A DNA stretch of 64,000 bases, from NCBI RefSeq assembly GCF_005239225.2, contig NC_133297.1:20076147-20140146 (forward strand), read 5' to 3'. This document shows, in pieces, positions 10,738 through 24,349 of the stretch. The translations under genes and the position numbers were made by a program. The notes beneath the pieces were generated by a model, which made no database searches, was not told the origin of the DNA, and saw only the letters and a list, made by a program, of their open reading frames with translations. Positions within the stretch are counted from its first letter, which is position 1. Every line of letters starts with the position of its first letter. The stretch is from Populus alba. Its lineage: Eukaryota; Streptophyta; Magnoliopsida; Malpighiales; Salicaceae.

Positions 10738-12514
10738 AGTGTTTTACTAGGACGCTTAAAACCATGCTTCTCCTCCCAAAGCACACAAATTTCAATAGTG
10801 CTTTCTTATTCATTAAAATTTTTATTTAATTCATGTGATTTTTTCAAGTTGGTTATCTCTTATATTTATATATATTATTGGCAATTAAAGGTTTTGATAA
10901 AGTTTCTGAACTTGATCCAAGGTTGAGTTTATGAGATAAAGTTTAAATTTATAGCATAAAGATATAATTAAAAGAAAAAAGACCAACCATAAAACAAATA
11001 GCATGGCTTTTCTAGAATTCATGTGAAAATTGTACTTTATTTATATATCCTCCATGGACTTATCTTTTGGTCCTTTTAGTTTTAGCATTTTATAATTTGG
11101 TTCAAAACTTCATTTTATTTATATTTTAGTCCTAATCTTAAAGGAGAGATAAAATTATTGAAAAACAAGGAAATAGAAAGTGATCGGTTAACTATATTTT
11201 AGCAACAAAAATTCTATTTGATGAGAAAATTTTTATTATGATGTTTTTTACTCGTCCTCTTGTTGAAAAAAAATAGATTGAGGCTCAAGATCTATTTTAA
11301 ATTTGGTGATTTCTCTCTTTTTTTTATTAAAAGTTGGTTTGATGTTAGATATGAGTTTATTGATGTTTATGAGTTATTTTCTAGGTGTTTTCATGTGGAA
11401 AAAATGATTAAAAATAGTTTTTTTTTTGTCCAAATGAGGCAGGCTTAGATTTGTTTTGAGCTGAGGTGATTTCTCAGTTATTTTGGGCGATTAAGAGTTG
11501 GTTTGAGGTTAAATATGGATTTAATGAGATTTATGGAGTGTTTTGTAGACATTTTAGGTAAAAAAAGGGTTAATAAGTTATTTTGATCCAAATGAGTTGA
11601 GTTCGTTTTTTGGCCACCTAATGTGGCTAGAGTAACATCAATAAACACGTCGTCCTCCACTTCACGCGTGCTTGGCTTTTTTTTACCTTTATTTTTTATA
11701 TATATTTTTCCTTCTGTTTAAATTGAATTTCATTAAAATAAATAAATTAAAAATATATATGAAATATTTTTTTTATTAAATACCATTCAATTTTTACTTT
11801 ATTTTCCAATAAGATTGTGGCATTTTTTTTATATAATATTAGAAAATGTTATTTTGTACAACCTTTTTGTAAAGTTTTATTTGTGTGTGTTTTTTCAAAA
11901 TTTTATTCTGTCACTTTTCTGTGTTTTTTTTGTTTTTATTATCAAATAATTAAATAAATAATAAATTTTACAAAGTAAAGTTTTTATATGTAATTGAGTT
12001 CATGACCCAGGTGATAGGTTTGGTGAGTTGACCTAGGTCGTTCCAAAATATTAGTCTCTATAATTTTTTTTTTTTTAAAAAAAAGAGTTAAAATGACATT
12101 CTCTTGATTTGTTTTAAGTCAATATTATTTTATAAAAATAAATTAATTTAATATACATTTGGGATATTATTTTATAAAATACCATTAAATTCTTTGTTTG
12201 TTTTTTTAATGATATTATAACATTTTTTTTAATAATATAGTAAGCACTCTTTTTGTACAGCCCTTCATGAATTGTTTTTTTTTTTTTTTTTGCTTAAATG
12301 TTATTGAGTTGTTTTCATGTGCATCTCTCTACTTTTATTATTTCATAATTAAATAAAAATTAGATAAAAAAAAAGTTATTAAACCTAAATGAATCTGTGA
12401 CCCGGATTGCGAGTTTGACAAGTTAACTTAAGTTAACGCAGGTTGATTAAAAACATCTTCTAAAAGTTGTCTTGATTTTTTTAAGTCAAATCATGTTTTT
12501 ACCAAGTTGTGTTT
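10060..12514. other. AT-rich intergenic region
   Basis: No gene is recognised. It contains a long (TA)n run at 10685-10734 and, at about 11900-12430, copies of the dispersed module with 'ttcatgacccaggtgataggtttggtg' and 'gtgacccggattgcgagtttgac'. Short open frames here are low-complexity. Confidence 0.5.
10685..10734. repeat. (TA)n microsatellite
   Basis: An uninterrupted run of about 25 TA units. Confidence 0.95.
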
Positions 12515-13204
12515 TGTAACAGTCTGACTGAACGACTCGATCAATATAAAAAATTCGGCAGAGTTTTGTTTGCATTAAGAGCATCCCAACTTATCGACTA
12601 CTATTAGTTTACTCAATCAACCCACCATCACAAGGTCTCATAATTCCAGACCTTATATCAAACCTCATAATTCCACACAATATATATTATATGAGTAAGA
12701 TAAATATGAACATAGTCCTAACATCATATCGTAAAATTTAAAAGAAAAGGAATACTAACATGCAAAGGAAATATTTACAACATAATAATTGTCCCTAAAT
12801 ATTTCAAAAGGGTTAATTACAAGATAACTAAAATACTAAATGCTAAGCTGAACTTTTATAATTACATCAAGGTTTACACAAAAGTATACTACATATCACG
12901 TTAATTCCCTTTTGTTTAAGTTAAATATTTACATAAGCATCATAAAGTAGAGTCCTAAACTAATGATCTTCCTAGATGTTTGATGGACCTGTACATAAAT
13001 AAATATATTATTATGTTGATAAAGAATATATGTATGCTCATGTAATGAATATGAATGAAGTATTAACTCTCTATCAAATCCAAGAGAATTCTAACAAGGA
13101 TCTTATATTTTGCTTGTAAATCTTTTAAACCCAATTAACACTCATTTGTATATTCTTAGATGAATAATCTTATTTACTTGCATACACTAGGTGACCTTGC
13201 AAAG

Positions 13205-13492
13205 TCTAATCTTGTAATTCATTTCCCGGAAATCATATCACGGATGCCATTAGCCGAAGCTAATCTTGTAATTCACATCCCGACAATCTTATCACGGATG
13301 CCATTAGCCGAAGCTAATCTTGTAATTCATATCCTGACAATCCTATCACGAATGCCATTAGCTGAAGCTAATCTTGTAAATCATCTCCCAACAATTCTAT
13401 CACGGATGCCATTAGCCGAAGCTAATCTTGTAATTCACATCCTGGCAATCCTATCACGGATGTCATTTGCCGAAGCTAATCTTATATTTATG
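13205..13492. repeat. Minisatellite A, 54-bp period, hairpin ATTAGC-CGAA-GCTAAT
   Basis: Five units of about 54 bp, each containing 'ttagccgaagctaatcttgt'. The core ATTAGCCGAAGCTAAT is a perfect 6-bp stem with a CGAA loop. Because 54 is a multiple of three, a 137-codon frame (13160-13573) stays open. That frame is a by-product of the repeat. Confidence 0.9.
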
Positions 13493-13861
13493 CTAGATTT
13501 TATTTATATTGAACACGACATCTACTGTATTTGCATACACCAGATAAATTTTAAATTATACAAGTGCAAATAGAAGGAAAATCACGCACCTGCTTCGCCT
13601 GTCTCGTGACCCCTAACAGAAGATCCAATCCTAGTTGCTCCTCCTGAATTACAAGGAAGTTTTTTGGTTATGATTCCTTCAAGCCGATATTATAGAGAAT
13701 TCATATTCATCCATTACTCATATGATACTTTCTATGCATGTTCATTTTCTCATAATAACATACATACATATCTCATATATATTTTCAAAGTTAGTATCTC
13801 AATGTGTAAGCGTTCATATGACTCAATTCTTTTATATTCTTATTTATAGTATTCACGTGAA

Positions 13862-14046
13862 AGTCTATTGTTACTGTCCAATTTCCAATTGTTACTGTCT
13901 AGTTTTGAACTGTCACTGTCCAATTTCCAACTGTCACTTTTCAATTTCCAATTGTCACTGTCTAGTTTTGAACTGTCATTATCCAATTTCCAATTGTCAC
14001 TGTTTAGTTTTGAACTGTCACTGTTCAATTTCCAACTGTCACTGTC
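13862..14046. repeat. Minisatellite B, 21-bp period
   Basis: Alternating 21-bp units 'tcactgtccaatttccaac' and 'tcactgtctagttttgaac' type, about nine copies. Frames stay open on both strands because 21 is a multiple of three. The same block, expanded, is at 37085-37690 in the second solo LTR. Confidence 0.85.
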
Positions 14047-14569
14047 CGAACACTCATCAGGTTTTTAACTATATCTAAGGTTCTAAAACTTCATTTTAAG
14101 TGAGATTTATCTCGTTAGAAAGCTAATACACGAGGCTACCAGTTCTCTGAGGAAGGAGAACCCAGTTCTGCCTCTAAAATGGTCAAAATTGCTCATCAAC
14201 AAATCAGTCCAGCTACCCTACAAAATCAGTCACGACTTAGTTTCTGTTGGTAACCCATAACTGGAGTTCTACATCTCCAAATTGAGCAAGACCAGTTTCC
14301 TTGGTTAGCTAGCATTCAAATCTACAATTTTTATGAGGAGTCTAATCTTAATTCCCTCATCCTTTTATTCAAAATTTCACCGAAAGTCAGGAGACAAGTC
14401 TGTCTAGAGTTGTCTCCCCCTCCCCTTCACACAATACTTACATAAACTACATACCACACATATAAATTAACTTAATCTCAACAATAAATACTTTTTCCCC
14501 AATTTATGTCTAAGAACCCTAACCTATGATTCAATATCAAAGCATCAATTCTTTATTGAATTTAAAAAT

Positions 14570-14570
14570 G

Positions 14571-14634
<64 letters not shown>
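14570..14634. repeat. (AT)n plus T-tract
   Basis: An AT dinucleotide run interrupted once, ending in a run of T, inside the solo LTR. Confidence 0.95.
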
Positions 14635-14903
14635 CTTAAATCATGTTTAGAATACCTAACCCGGTACAATTTAAGATCTTGATCTTCAACCAGTTGAAGA
14701 TTTTCAACTTCCTCCTTTCTTTTTTTTTTGTTCAATTTCTTGATAATCCTTTGCTCTCAAGTGTTTATCCCATCTATAAGCTCTAAATCTCGGATGGGTT
14801 CTCGAAATGTTAGTGTTTCTCTCTTGATTTCTCAAGAATGGGTATAAAACTCTCTATTCTCTCTCGTTATGGTTCCTCCCATTTAGTTTTGGTGAGGAGA
14901 GAG

Positions 14904-14918
14904 TGTTTATACTCTATA
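14904..14918 (-). promoter_or_regulatory. LTR TATA box (minus)
   Basis: Minus-strand 'agagtataaacactc' is followed by a C/T-rich leader. It sits at the same LTR position as the TATA segments at 33252-33260 and near 38830, which fits the family's promoter. Confidence 0.45.
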
Positions 14919-15140
14919 TTTTCCCTTATTTGCATTTAGGCCCCCTTTTCCCCTTAAGTGCATTATTATTATTTCTTCAATTAAATCCAACCCTCAACAA
15001 TACCGGGTTCATTATAATATCTCGAATTATTTCACCCAAAAATTCATATTAAAAAATTTCTGAATTCTTTTTTTTTTTTATTTAACCATATGTATGAATT
15101 TCTTCACTTTTATTTTTTTTTTCTTGGGGTTTACATGTTT

Positions 15141-15495
15141 GGACCTACCATGTTAACCAGGTCATTTCATGTCAACTTTAACCTGATTTAATTTGAAACT
15201 AGGGTCAAGTAAGGAATCAAATATAAGGGTCTCTAGATTGGTCCGCTGAGCTAGACTAGATTTTATATGTTAACCAAAATATTCTCCAAATCAACCCACA
15301 ATTTGTGTATCATTCTTATATATATTTTTAAATGCATTTGCGTTCAAATTATCAAAAATTTAGTTTTTTTTTTTTAATTTAAACTTGCTTTTATGATTAG
15401 GATGAGGTGTTGTAGAAAAATATTATTGTAATAAAATGCTAAGAAAAATGGAGCATTTAATAAGATAAAGATGTTTTAATTACACAAAACAAAAA

Positions 15496-15546
<51 letters not shown>

Positions 15547-18500
15547 GAAAAGGGAAAAAATTGTTTCAATAGAATTAAAAAGTATTACTCTATTAAGAGC
15601 AATGTTGACATAAAATTAAATATAAAAAAATTAATGGCTTTGCACAACACGTGCTCAAATCTTTTAATTTGCATCTATTTCTTAGTTTCTTGATTTAGTC
15701 TTTGATTATTGTTAACTTTTTTAATATTTATTAATGTATAAAATTATCAATTATTTTATTAGACATACATGTCAAATTTTAAGTTCACAATTAAAAAACA
15801 TTATGTTAAAAAAACTAAAAAAACTTTAATAGTTTGATTTTTTATGTTATAAATTATTTTTATTTTTATTTTTATTTACAATGAAGCTTGGCTAAGTTCA
15901 CTAGTTATTACAAAATAAACTAAAAGGTGTGGCCATTTCATTGTTCATTATTTACTATGCAATGTCTCACTTTCCAGTAAACTGGAACAATTCACTTTCT
16001 TTACATTTTCATTTTGATCCTCAAACCATTTTTTTCTTTAATTGTATCATTTTGAGCTCAAATTGAAAGCTAATTAATTCTTATTTTTAAGAAATGATGA
16101 AATTGAAAGATAGAGGGCAAACATGAAAAAGATAGAGAATATAGGTGGTGACTTCAAACTTTGAACAAAAAATTTTAGTTTGGTCACCCTTACTTTTCAA
16201 TTCATAAAAATTCAAATCCTTTAGTTATCAAAAATTCAAATTTCATATAATTTTTTAATTTTTCTGTCCTTGGTTTGTGAAAAGAGAAAAATAGTTGCTA
16301 GATTTTAGTGTGCAAAGAGAAAGTTGTTGTCTACACTAATCCTAACAACAAAAATGATTGATCTTTGTGCCAATAACTTTTATTTGATGAGAGAAGTTTG
16401 ATTGTTGTTGTTTAGAACTTCAATATTTTTTTAAAAATCAAATTGAAGTCGAAGAAATTTTTTTTACCTGGTTTTATTATGTTTTTGGACCTTTTTTTGG
16501 GTTTTCTAGGTTGATAAATTGATTTCTAGATGTTTTAAGGCTGGTACAAGGTATTTTTAGGTTAAAATAGGTTGAAATATTAGTTTTTAGATCAAAAAAT
16601 ACTTTACCCTAATTTCTCAGCTTTCACTATAGTGGTCGAAATTTGAGGTTCATTTAATTATTATTTTTTAAAAATGAGGTTGAATGACAAGTCATTTTTC
16701 CCTCAAAAAGACATATAAAAATATAAAATCAGGTCTGGGTGCAAGCGCCTAGGCTTGAAGGGCCCATATGTTAGCGTTTGTTTTTGGCATTTTTTTTTTT
16801 ATTTTTAAAAAACTTTATTATTTTATCTTTAGGTAAAAATTAAATTTTATAAAAAAAAATTTTAAAACCTGGTTGAGCACATAACCCGGGTTATAGGTTT
16901 AACAGGTTAATCTATAATATATAGGTCAATTTAATATATTATCATTTCAATATTTAAAAAAAAACAAATATGCCATATTGAAAACAAAATTAAGCATTTA
17001 TTTTATTTTGAATTTGACTCCGCGATGTGTTTTGTTTTTCTTTTTCTCGTGGAGTTGATTTGTTCAAAATTTCTTTTTATATGATCATCACGGTCTCATG
17101 TTCCTAGTCGTGGATAACAAGTTAACTTCGGTTGACTCGAGTTACTTCAATATGTCACAATGTTATTGTTTTTTTAGAAAAAAAGTCATCTTGCAAATTT
17201 GTTTTTCTTTAATTGTTTTCTTCCATTTTCAAATTTTAGTTATTTATTTATTTATTATTATTTATCCTATACTCATGTAAAAAATTAAATTATTAAACCT
17301 AGTGGATTCCATGACCCGAATTGTGAGCTTGAAAAGTTAGGTTGGCTGCATAGCTCGTGCCGATCAAATTTATTTTTAAGCATTTAATTTATTTTGAATT
17401 AATCATTATGATATTTTTCATTTTAGCTTCTATATGATTAATTGATTTTGATTTTTTTATAGGGTGTTTTGCTATCTTTATTTTTTTTTAAATCCAAACT
17501 ATATTATTATTGGTCATGAGTTTGATGGCACTGTTTAAAAATTTCTTATAATTTTGATTTTTTTTAATGATTTTTAAAAAATTTAAATCAACCACGATGA
17601 AACACAATTAAATGAACCAATGCATTCTAATTTTTTTTATTTTTAAAAGGAACATGTTTTGAACAAATAGTGTTTTCTAGATAACTTTAACTAAGGTAGA
17701 TAACACGAAACAATTTACTACAAATCATAATCCAATTGCACCTGCTTAAAAAAAACGACATATCTATATTTCATTAGCTTTATTCGTAAAAGTATCTAAG
17801 TTTTGATTTATATATAGATGCATTTAGATCTTTCTAAACAAGCATGGATGTGAAAGACATAATGTTTATTTATTAGATAAGTGTGTAATAAATCTGTATA
17901 TATATCTAGTTTATATATATAAAAAAGAATACTTTGGTCTATACTTGATTCTTTTCTCTTTTTTTTTTCTATACTTGATTCTTGCATACTAGTAGGACAC
18001 ATGTAGTTAAGTTGAGATTGCTGGAAACCCTGATAACGCAAATATTCCAATGTCTGCTAATCTCCTAAATGGATGAAATCTTAGCTATTAAGAAAAAAAC
18101 ATTCCCTTTTGTCATAACGGGTCAGCATATTTCCAACTGCACTAAAGAGCTCCCAATGAAGAAAAGTAAAGCATATTCAAATTAAAGAAGGGGCTTGCTA
18201 TATAATTATAGCATATAGATACTTCAGAAAAAGAACACCAAAGGTAGGCTTCACCAAATGTGGGTATAATTGGTGCACAAGAAACCTTAGAATAATGTAA
18301 AGATAAAACTTTTGAAAACCATAGATCTAAAGCTCTCTAATTGCTTCGTTTCTTACTAATCAAATGACAAGTCCGTTTGTTTTCGTGGGCTTTAGAGTTT
18401 TTTGATGTTTCAAAATTTAAAATATTTCAAAATATGATTATTTGATCATTAGATATAGGGATTATCAAGTTGAATCAATTTGAGAACTCTTGAATGTTTA

Positions 18501-18624
18501 AGACCATGTCTTTGTAAGGAAAACAAATATAATAAATATATAAAAGAACATTAAATTTCAAAAACAAGGTTATTTGCTCTTGTTTTGGTATTAAATGAAT
18601 ACCCTTAAAAAACTAGTGTGTATA
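15141..18624. other. AT-rich intergenic region
   Basis: No gene is recognised. It has (TA)n at 15497-15541. Two copies of the dispersed 'cataacccgggttataggtttaacaggtta' type module lie at about 16850-16960 and 17040-17380. The rest is unique AT-rich DNA. Confidence 0.5.
15497..15541. repeat. (TA)n microsatellite
   Basis: A run of about 22 TA units. Confidence 0.95.
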
Positions 18625-19233
18625 TGTTGAGAATAAAAATTATAAATTCTTTATATGTGTGGTTAAAGAAGTATTTATACTCTCTAAACCTTGTCCTCTT
18701 GCTTGAATAAAAGAGATAAGAAAATATAATAGGCTATGAGAGACTCTTGCGCACCTAAAAATGCAAATTGTGTAGGATCCATGCTAAAGAGCTTAGGTAA
18801 GATAAGAAACCCTATAGGACTAGGTATTTGGTCCAAGATACAAGGCAAGGCCCATGAGGTACTAGGACATGCATTGGGCCCATGTATGTGGCCTTGACCC
18901 AAGAGGTCCTAGGCTTTGTTATTAAAATCATGAATTGACTCGTCAATATGTATTTAACATACAAACTTATACTAAAAATTTAAAAACCAGTAAAATCGTA
19001 TTTGACTTATGCAAAATTGGTAAACTCGATCAAAATCATGATTTTGCACCCAAGTTTACAACTTTATGGGAAGTATAAATACCATTGTTGATTCTTAAAT
19101 TCTCTAGCTGTATTATGAATTTCACCCCTATACTTCTCCAAAAACTCTACCTTTGCACTCTCACTAGACTATAAAGCTCAAGAAATCACATTACAGAAAA
19201 ACCTTTTATAAGGCAAACCTGCAAGTTGCAACA
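18625..19233 (+). mobile_element. Possible LTR, about 0.6 kb
   Basis: Begins TGTTGAGA and ends TTGCAACA, giving matching TGTTG/CAACA ends. It holds a TATA-like 'gggaagtataaataccatt' at 19068-19086 and a T/A-rich R-like tail. No target duplication is found (gtata versus gatgg), and no clear tRNA-complementary primer site follows. It could be one LTR of a truncated element or chance. Confidence 0.35.
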
Positions 19234-19670
19234 GATGGTGGAACTCTGAAGGTATGACATCGGGTTTCATTATTTTTTTGAGGATACCATAAAGTTTACT
19301 AGGGTTTGATTTGAGGTAAGAGGATAGCAATCAGAGAGTAGACCCCAGGGTTAACTGGAGCGAACTAGTTGGTCCTAACACAAAAATAGCCATATAGGTC
19401 TTATTTTTTTCTTATTAAGTGAACATAATCGTATTAGCCACTAATGTATTTCAAATAAACTGAGTATGACTTTTGATATTATTACATGGAATCCCCTACA
19501 ATATCAAGTAGAAATAGATAGCATCGTACATTCATAAAAAAAGAAGAAGATAAAAGCCATAAATAGAAGGGTCATTTTTTCACTATGCTTTTGAAATGAG
19601 AAGATACACAATTGTCCATGATCAATTTGAAAATGACTAATACCCCATAAAAAAACCTTAATACCCCTTG
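19234..19670. other. Non-coding interval
   Basis: Nothing recognised. Confidence 0.4.
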
Positions 19671-21100
19671 TCATAACCCAATTCTGGGTTCCCCAAAATT
19701 CTTTTACAAAAAATATATATTCTCTTATTTTATTTTATTTTTATTCAAAAATCTAAAAAGATCATAAATTCAAAATATAAAAAATATTTTCAGGTCTCAA
19801 ATAGATGAGTGTTTGAGTTGCAAACATGAAAAAAACACCAAATGAACATTCAGATTGAAATATTACTGACAAAATAGTTTGAAGAAAGACTTAATTAAAA
19901 ATAAAAAATAAGTTTAAAAGTCAATTTGAATCCAATCAGAAGAATTAATTAAGTTCAAGGATTTAATTAAACTTCTAATAAGTTTTGTTGACTCAATCAA
20001 GGATTTAATGGAAAGAAGTTTAAGGTTGAAGTCCAACTTGATCAAAATTAGAAGAATTAATTAAGTTTAATGACTTAATTAAACTTCTAATGGGTTTAAT
20101 TGAGTTAATTAAGGGTTTAATTGATTTAATTAAGGATTTAATTGAAGAAAAAATAAAATTTAAACATCAAATTAGCCAAAATTAGAAGAATTAATTAAGC
20201 TTAGGGACTTAATTAAACTTCTAATGGGTTTTGTTGATTCAATTAAGGATTCAATTAAAGGAAAATTGAGTTTTGAGGCCTAATTCAGATCAATTCATAA
20301 AAATTGTAAGACCATGGACAAAATTGAACTTTTGAAAGCCTAAAATGGTGTAATCATGGGCTTAATTGAAAGAAATTTAAAGTGTAAATGTTAATTGAGG
20401 GCTAAATTGAAGAATCGTAAAATAAAGGACCAAGATGAAAAAGTTGTGTTGATTTAGGGACAAAAAATGATCAAATCAGGGGTCAATTTGAGACAAATTA
20501 AAAGTTTGATGATTAATGAGGGTAAATTGTAAAATTTGGAAACCAAGGACTAAATTTTAAAAGGCATGAGAATCAAATGATTCAAATCAATTTTTCTAAG
20601 GATGTTGTCGTGACATGCATTACGTCATGTGACGGAGCTACCTTCTAGAATTGAGGGGGGCTTGAGTTTAATCATAAAGTTATAATTATAGGGTTTAGGA
20701 GTCGCTATCTAGTATTATGGTCACTAAAAAAACCCAATGGTTTGCGAGAGTCTAGGTAAGGGAACTAGTTGTGTAAGCAGAAGATGAATCACGTTAAGTA
20801 AGCTACATTGTTGATTGATTGTTTTTATAAGTCATGTTTTTATTTGTTAATTTCATTTAAGGTTCAAGACAAATCTTTTTTCATGAGGATGTCTCTATCT
20901 TATTAGGTTAAATTATAACTGTTTTAAGACCCAAATTTAACATCGTATTTATTTTCTATTTTGTATCTTTAATACTTGAGGGTATACTTTACAATGTAAT
21001 TTTACACTTTCTAAATATTAAAGTCTTATAGCTGAATCCTAACACTTCGAATAACAAACTAATTGTTGTGGGATTTTTGATATTTTGGTCAAAGCCTAAT
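19671..21100. mobile_element. Tat/Ogre-like LTR and leader remnant
   Basis: Starts with 'tgtcataacccaattctggg'. It carries the family-style runs of 'aattaaggattta', 'gggacaaaaaatgatca' and 'gggtcaatttgag', then 'tttaggagtcgctatctagt' near 20698, which resembles the leader after the LTR of Tat-lineage elements. No coding sequence remains. Assignment is by resemblance only. Confidence 0.35.
19931..20290. repeat. Three ~120-bp tandem units
   Basis: 'agaagaattaattaag' + 'acttaattaaacttctaat(a/g)' + 'ttaaggattt/caa' blocks recur at about 19938, 20050 and 20181. A diverged inverted counterpart lies at about 22500-22680 ('aattaagtccctggacttaa'). Confidence 0.65.
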
Positions 21101-22690
21101 AAATAATCTTGAACCGATGACGATATCCATTTTGTATTTTTAAAACATGATAAAAATTTGATTTTATCCTTTTCATAAAATATACATAATAACCTTTTAG
21201 GATTTGATTGTAAGCACGAAAACAATACTTTTTTTGCTTTAGAAATGAAAGTTTTTTTAAATTATTTTTTTCGGATTTGTTTTTCAAAATTTCAGAGAAA
21301 ATTTAGATATTTCTAATGCTGAGTCCGTATCATACAATGTATATTTATGGCTTGATATTAGAAAAAATTATTGAAAAAACATGTGATGGACCCATAAATG
21401 ATTTTATAATGGTCCTTGAGAATTTCTAGTCTTTTTTAATTAGTTGCTTAGGCTCGAGGCCCAAGCCTGAACTAGTCGGGTTAGGTTGGATTGACTGAAG
21501 GCCCAACAATATTTTATTTTTCTTTCTTTTTTTAAGAAAATAGGACCCAACTTAGCCATGTGGGTTGGGTTGAAATGGGTCTAGCCGGCCCACATTACAT
21601 GGTCACTTGCCCAACCTAATAACCACGTTAATTATCTTTTGTTGTAGAACGTGAATTTATGATCTGTATGCAGATGATAATAGCAAGAGATTTACAAGAA
21701 AAGGGGGAAAGAGAAGAAGATTACTTGGCATATAGGTGGTGTGGTTGCCATTGCTGAGAGGTCTGATATGAGGATGGTAGAGGCTGGCGCTCCTGAGAAA
21801 AAGAGAAGAAGTTGGCGTTGGTGAGGCTGTCGGTGCTTTTGTTACTGATTTGGAGAAGAAGAGTTTGCACCACTAGATCTACTGATGTGATCATTGCTGA
21901 TGCAGAAAGAGGAAGTATATGGTGGAGGAGTTGGTTGAGGTTACAATTGAGAGAGAGAAGAGAAGAGGAAGGATTTGACATAAACAAATCATTTTGATCA
22001 AAATAAACCTTTCCATTTAAATGAAACGACACTGTTTTGATATTCTTGGGGTTTTAATTAAGGATTTGTCTAAAATTCAATTTAGTCCTTTGTCTTTTCA
22101 TTTCTTTTAATTGCATCCTTAATTGACTTCAAACTTTTAATTTCATGCGATTTTACCCTTGACAAACTCAAATATCAACACTAAAGTTTAACATCTTTTC
22201 ATTTTGATCATTGGTTTTGAATTAATGCAAATTGATTGATTCTCAATTGATCATTAAACTTTTAATTTGCTTTCATTTCACCCCTATTTTTAACCAAATT
22301 TAGTCCTCAAAGTTCAACATCTTTTTCAAATAGATCCCTGGTTATGAATTTCTTCAATTTAACCCTTAATTGACCTTAAACTTTGATTTTCTTATAATTT
22401 TATCCCTGGTTCAATCAGTTGACTTCATGGAAATTAAGTTTGGTCCTCTAAAAATTCAATCTTCTCGATTAAATCTAAATTGGGCTCCCAAACTTAATTT
22501 TACACCAATGAAAACCCATTAAAAGTATAATTAATTCCTTTCATCTAATTAAATATTTTAATTTGACTTAAATTAATTCTTAAACATAATTAAACTTTTA
22601 ATTTGGCCAATGATTAAATCAGATTGGACTATTAAAAATCTAATTAAGTCCCTGGACTTAATTTTTATTAGTTTAGAGATCAATAATCAG
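21101..22690. other. Tat-like LTR debris, no gene
   Basis: The interval 22060-22690 is made of 'tttagtcc', 'aattgaccttaaa' and 'aagtttggtcctct' motifs typical of degraded LTRs. About 22370-22540 matches 46110-46265 in the same orientation. No credible gene is seen at 21660-22030. Confidence 0.4.
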
Positions 22691-22694
22691 CTTT

Positions 22695-23387
22695 CCATTA
22701 AACTTTTGAGCGTTATCAATTATCAATCTTGCTGGTAAGCCATAACTACATATCAAATCTTTCTCAATGAACCTCTTGACTACTTTTTATGTCACATATA
22801 CATAAGTGTTGGCCTCTACCCATTTAGTGAAGTAGTTGATGGCCATGAAATGCTTGTGTCTATTGCTAGCCTTCAGATTGATTGGTCTTATGACATCAAA
22901 ACCCCTTATATCAAAAGGCCAAGGCGAGGTCATATTGAATAGCGGTGACGAAGATACATTTATCTTATCACCGTATATATGACACTTATGGCATTTTCTA
23001 GCATAATCTACACAATTCTTTTCCATAGTCTACCAAAGGTATCCAGATCTTTGTATTTGCCTTGCCATTGTATGTCCTTTGGCATGAGAGGCACAAATCC
23101 CCTTATGGATTTCTTTTAATGCTTGCTCAATCTCATTTTCATTCAAACATCTTAGTAGAGTCGCGTCAAACAACCTTTTATATAGGATTTTTGCATCCAA
23201 GTACAAATTTATGGCTATTCTCCTCAAAGTCTTGTCATCTATTTTAGAGTCCGTTTGAGGGTATTTTCAGTGTTGGATAAATCACTTGATGTCATTGTAC
23301 CATGGTTTCCTGTCTAGTGATTCTTTAATTATGCAGGAATAAACTTGGAGATTTTTGAAATCGATGTTTATCGATTGGATCCTACTT
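22695..23387 (-). pseudogene. Tat-lineage Ty3/gypsy pol fragment (RNase H end to integrase)
   Basis: Minus-strand translation in pieces gives 'ALKEIHKGICASHAKGHTMA' followed by 'YARKCHKCHIYGDKIN', the HHCC zinc-binding part of integrase. Then come 'SPWPFDIRGFDVI', 'HKHFMAINYFTKWVEANTY' (start of the catalytic core, D in the first block) and, in another frame, 'RFIEKDLICSYGLPARLI' near 22740. Stops and frame changes are present and both ends are missing. The fragment is cut at 23387 by an LTR start (23388). Confidence 0.8.
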
Positions 23388-23432
23388 TGTAATGGACCCA
23401 GATTTTTCAAGGCCAAAATCGATGGAGAATTT

Positions 23433-23463
<31 letters not shown>

Positions 23464-24349
23464 AAATCATCAGGTTCTGGATGTTTTTCACCATATCATT
23501 ATGCAAATTTATAATTGCATTCCATTCATTAACAATACAATTCACGTAAGATAATGTAAATCAACATTCTCATTAAATGGATTCTCAATACACATGCCCA
23601 TAATATTATATTTTCATACTCATAGGTTTACATTACATCATATTAACATACTCATAAATTCACATTCATGTTCTAGTCTTGTTATCATCACAAGTTCATA
23701 TTAGAGTGTCGAACGATAATTTGCACAACTAGTACTTTCATTATCCTGACCTCATGTAATTTCACAATATAACATCCTCATAAGAAGAATACCACATGTG
23801 TCTTTTCATACACATCATATGTGTATATTCACATATACATATTCGTGTCCCATTTTATTGTTTCATTACAAGTGTTTACAAAAGGGGTCGGATGACTAAT
23901 TGAGCACTTAACACGTCTGTTTATACAGAACTCATATCACCTGTAACATGCAAATATATATATATTCTTTTCAAAATGTGTGAGTCGCGAAATGGATTTC
24001 CTTACGCACCATGTTGATATGATGTTTCTGTTACAGCACAAGGTAATTTCAAGCAGTATAGGCAATTTAAGAAAACATAATAAAGCAATATTAACGTTAC
24101 ATTTCATTCATGGACCAAAGAGTAAAATTCTTTCATTTCTTCTTACTTATGTAAATACCACCCTTAATAATTCATCAATTATCGAGGCTAATTACAATAC
24201 TCAAACCTAGTCATCCATCTCGAATACCATTAACCAAACTAATGTTATTCTCTGTTTAAAGTATAACAATCATAGTTCTTTCATATACTTGGTATATACA
24301 AAATATAGTACACATGAACGCGTCAATTCTTGAAACTAACATCTTGTTC

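Larger units (their letters stand above)
12515..15135 (-). mobile_element. Solo LTR of the Tekay-like family (2.6 kb)
   Basis: Written on the plus strand it begins TGTAACA and ends TTTACA. It is flanked by the 5-bp duplication TGTTT (12510-12514 and 15136-15140), so it is a complete LTR left after LTR-LTR recombination. It shares blocks with the LTRs at 30520-33743 and 35249-39123: the ATTAGC minisatellite, the 'ttttaactatatct...gttagaaagctaa' block and a minus-strand TATA segment. It is therefore minus-oriented like the chromovirus at 25484-30519. No coding sequence. Confidence 0.85.

Noticed and set aside
13160..13573. 137-codon open frame on plus
   Set aside because: Produced by a 54-bp tandem repeat (18 codons) inside a solo LTR; no start context or homology.
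18684..18902. 72-codon minus frame with 'GPNACPSTSWALP'
   Set aside because: Lies inside a probable LTR; no homology recognised.
21721..22032. 103-codon minus frame
   Set aside because: Low-complexity LTR debris, with an equally open plus-strand frame; no domain.
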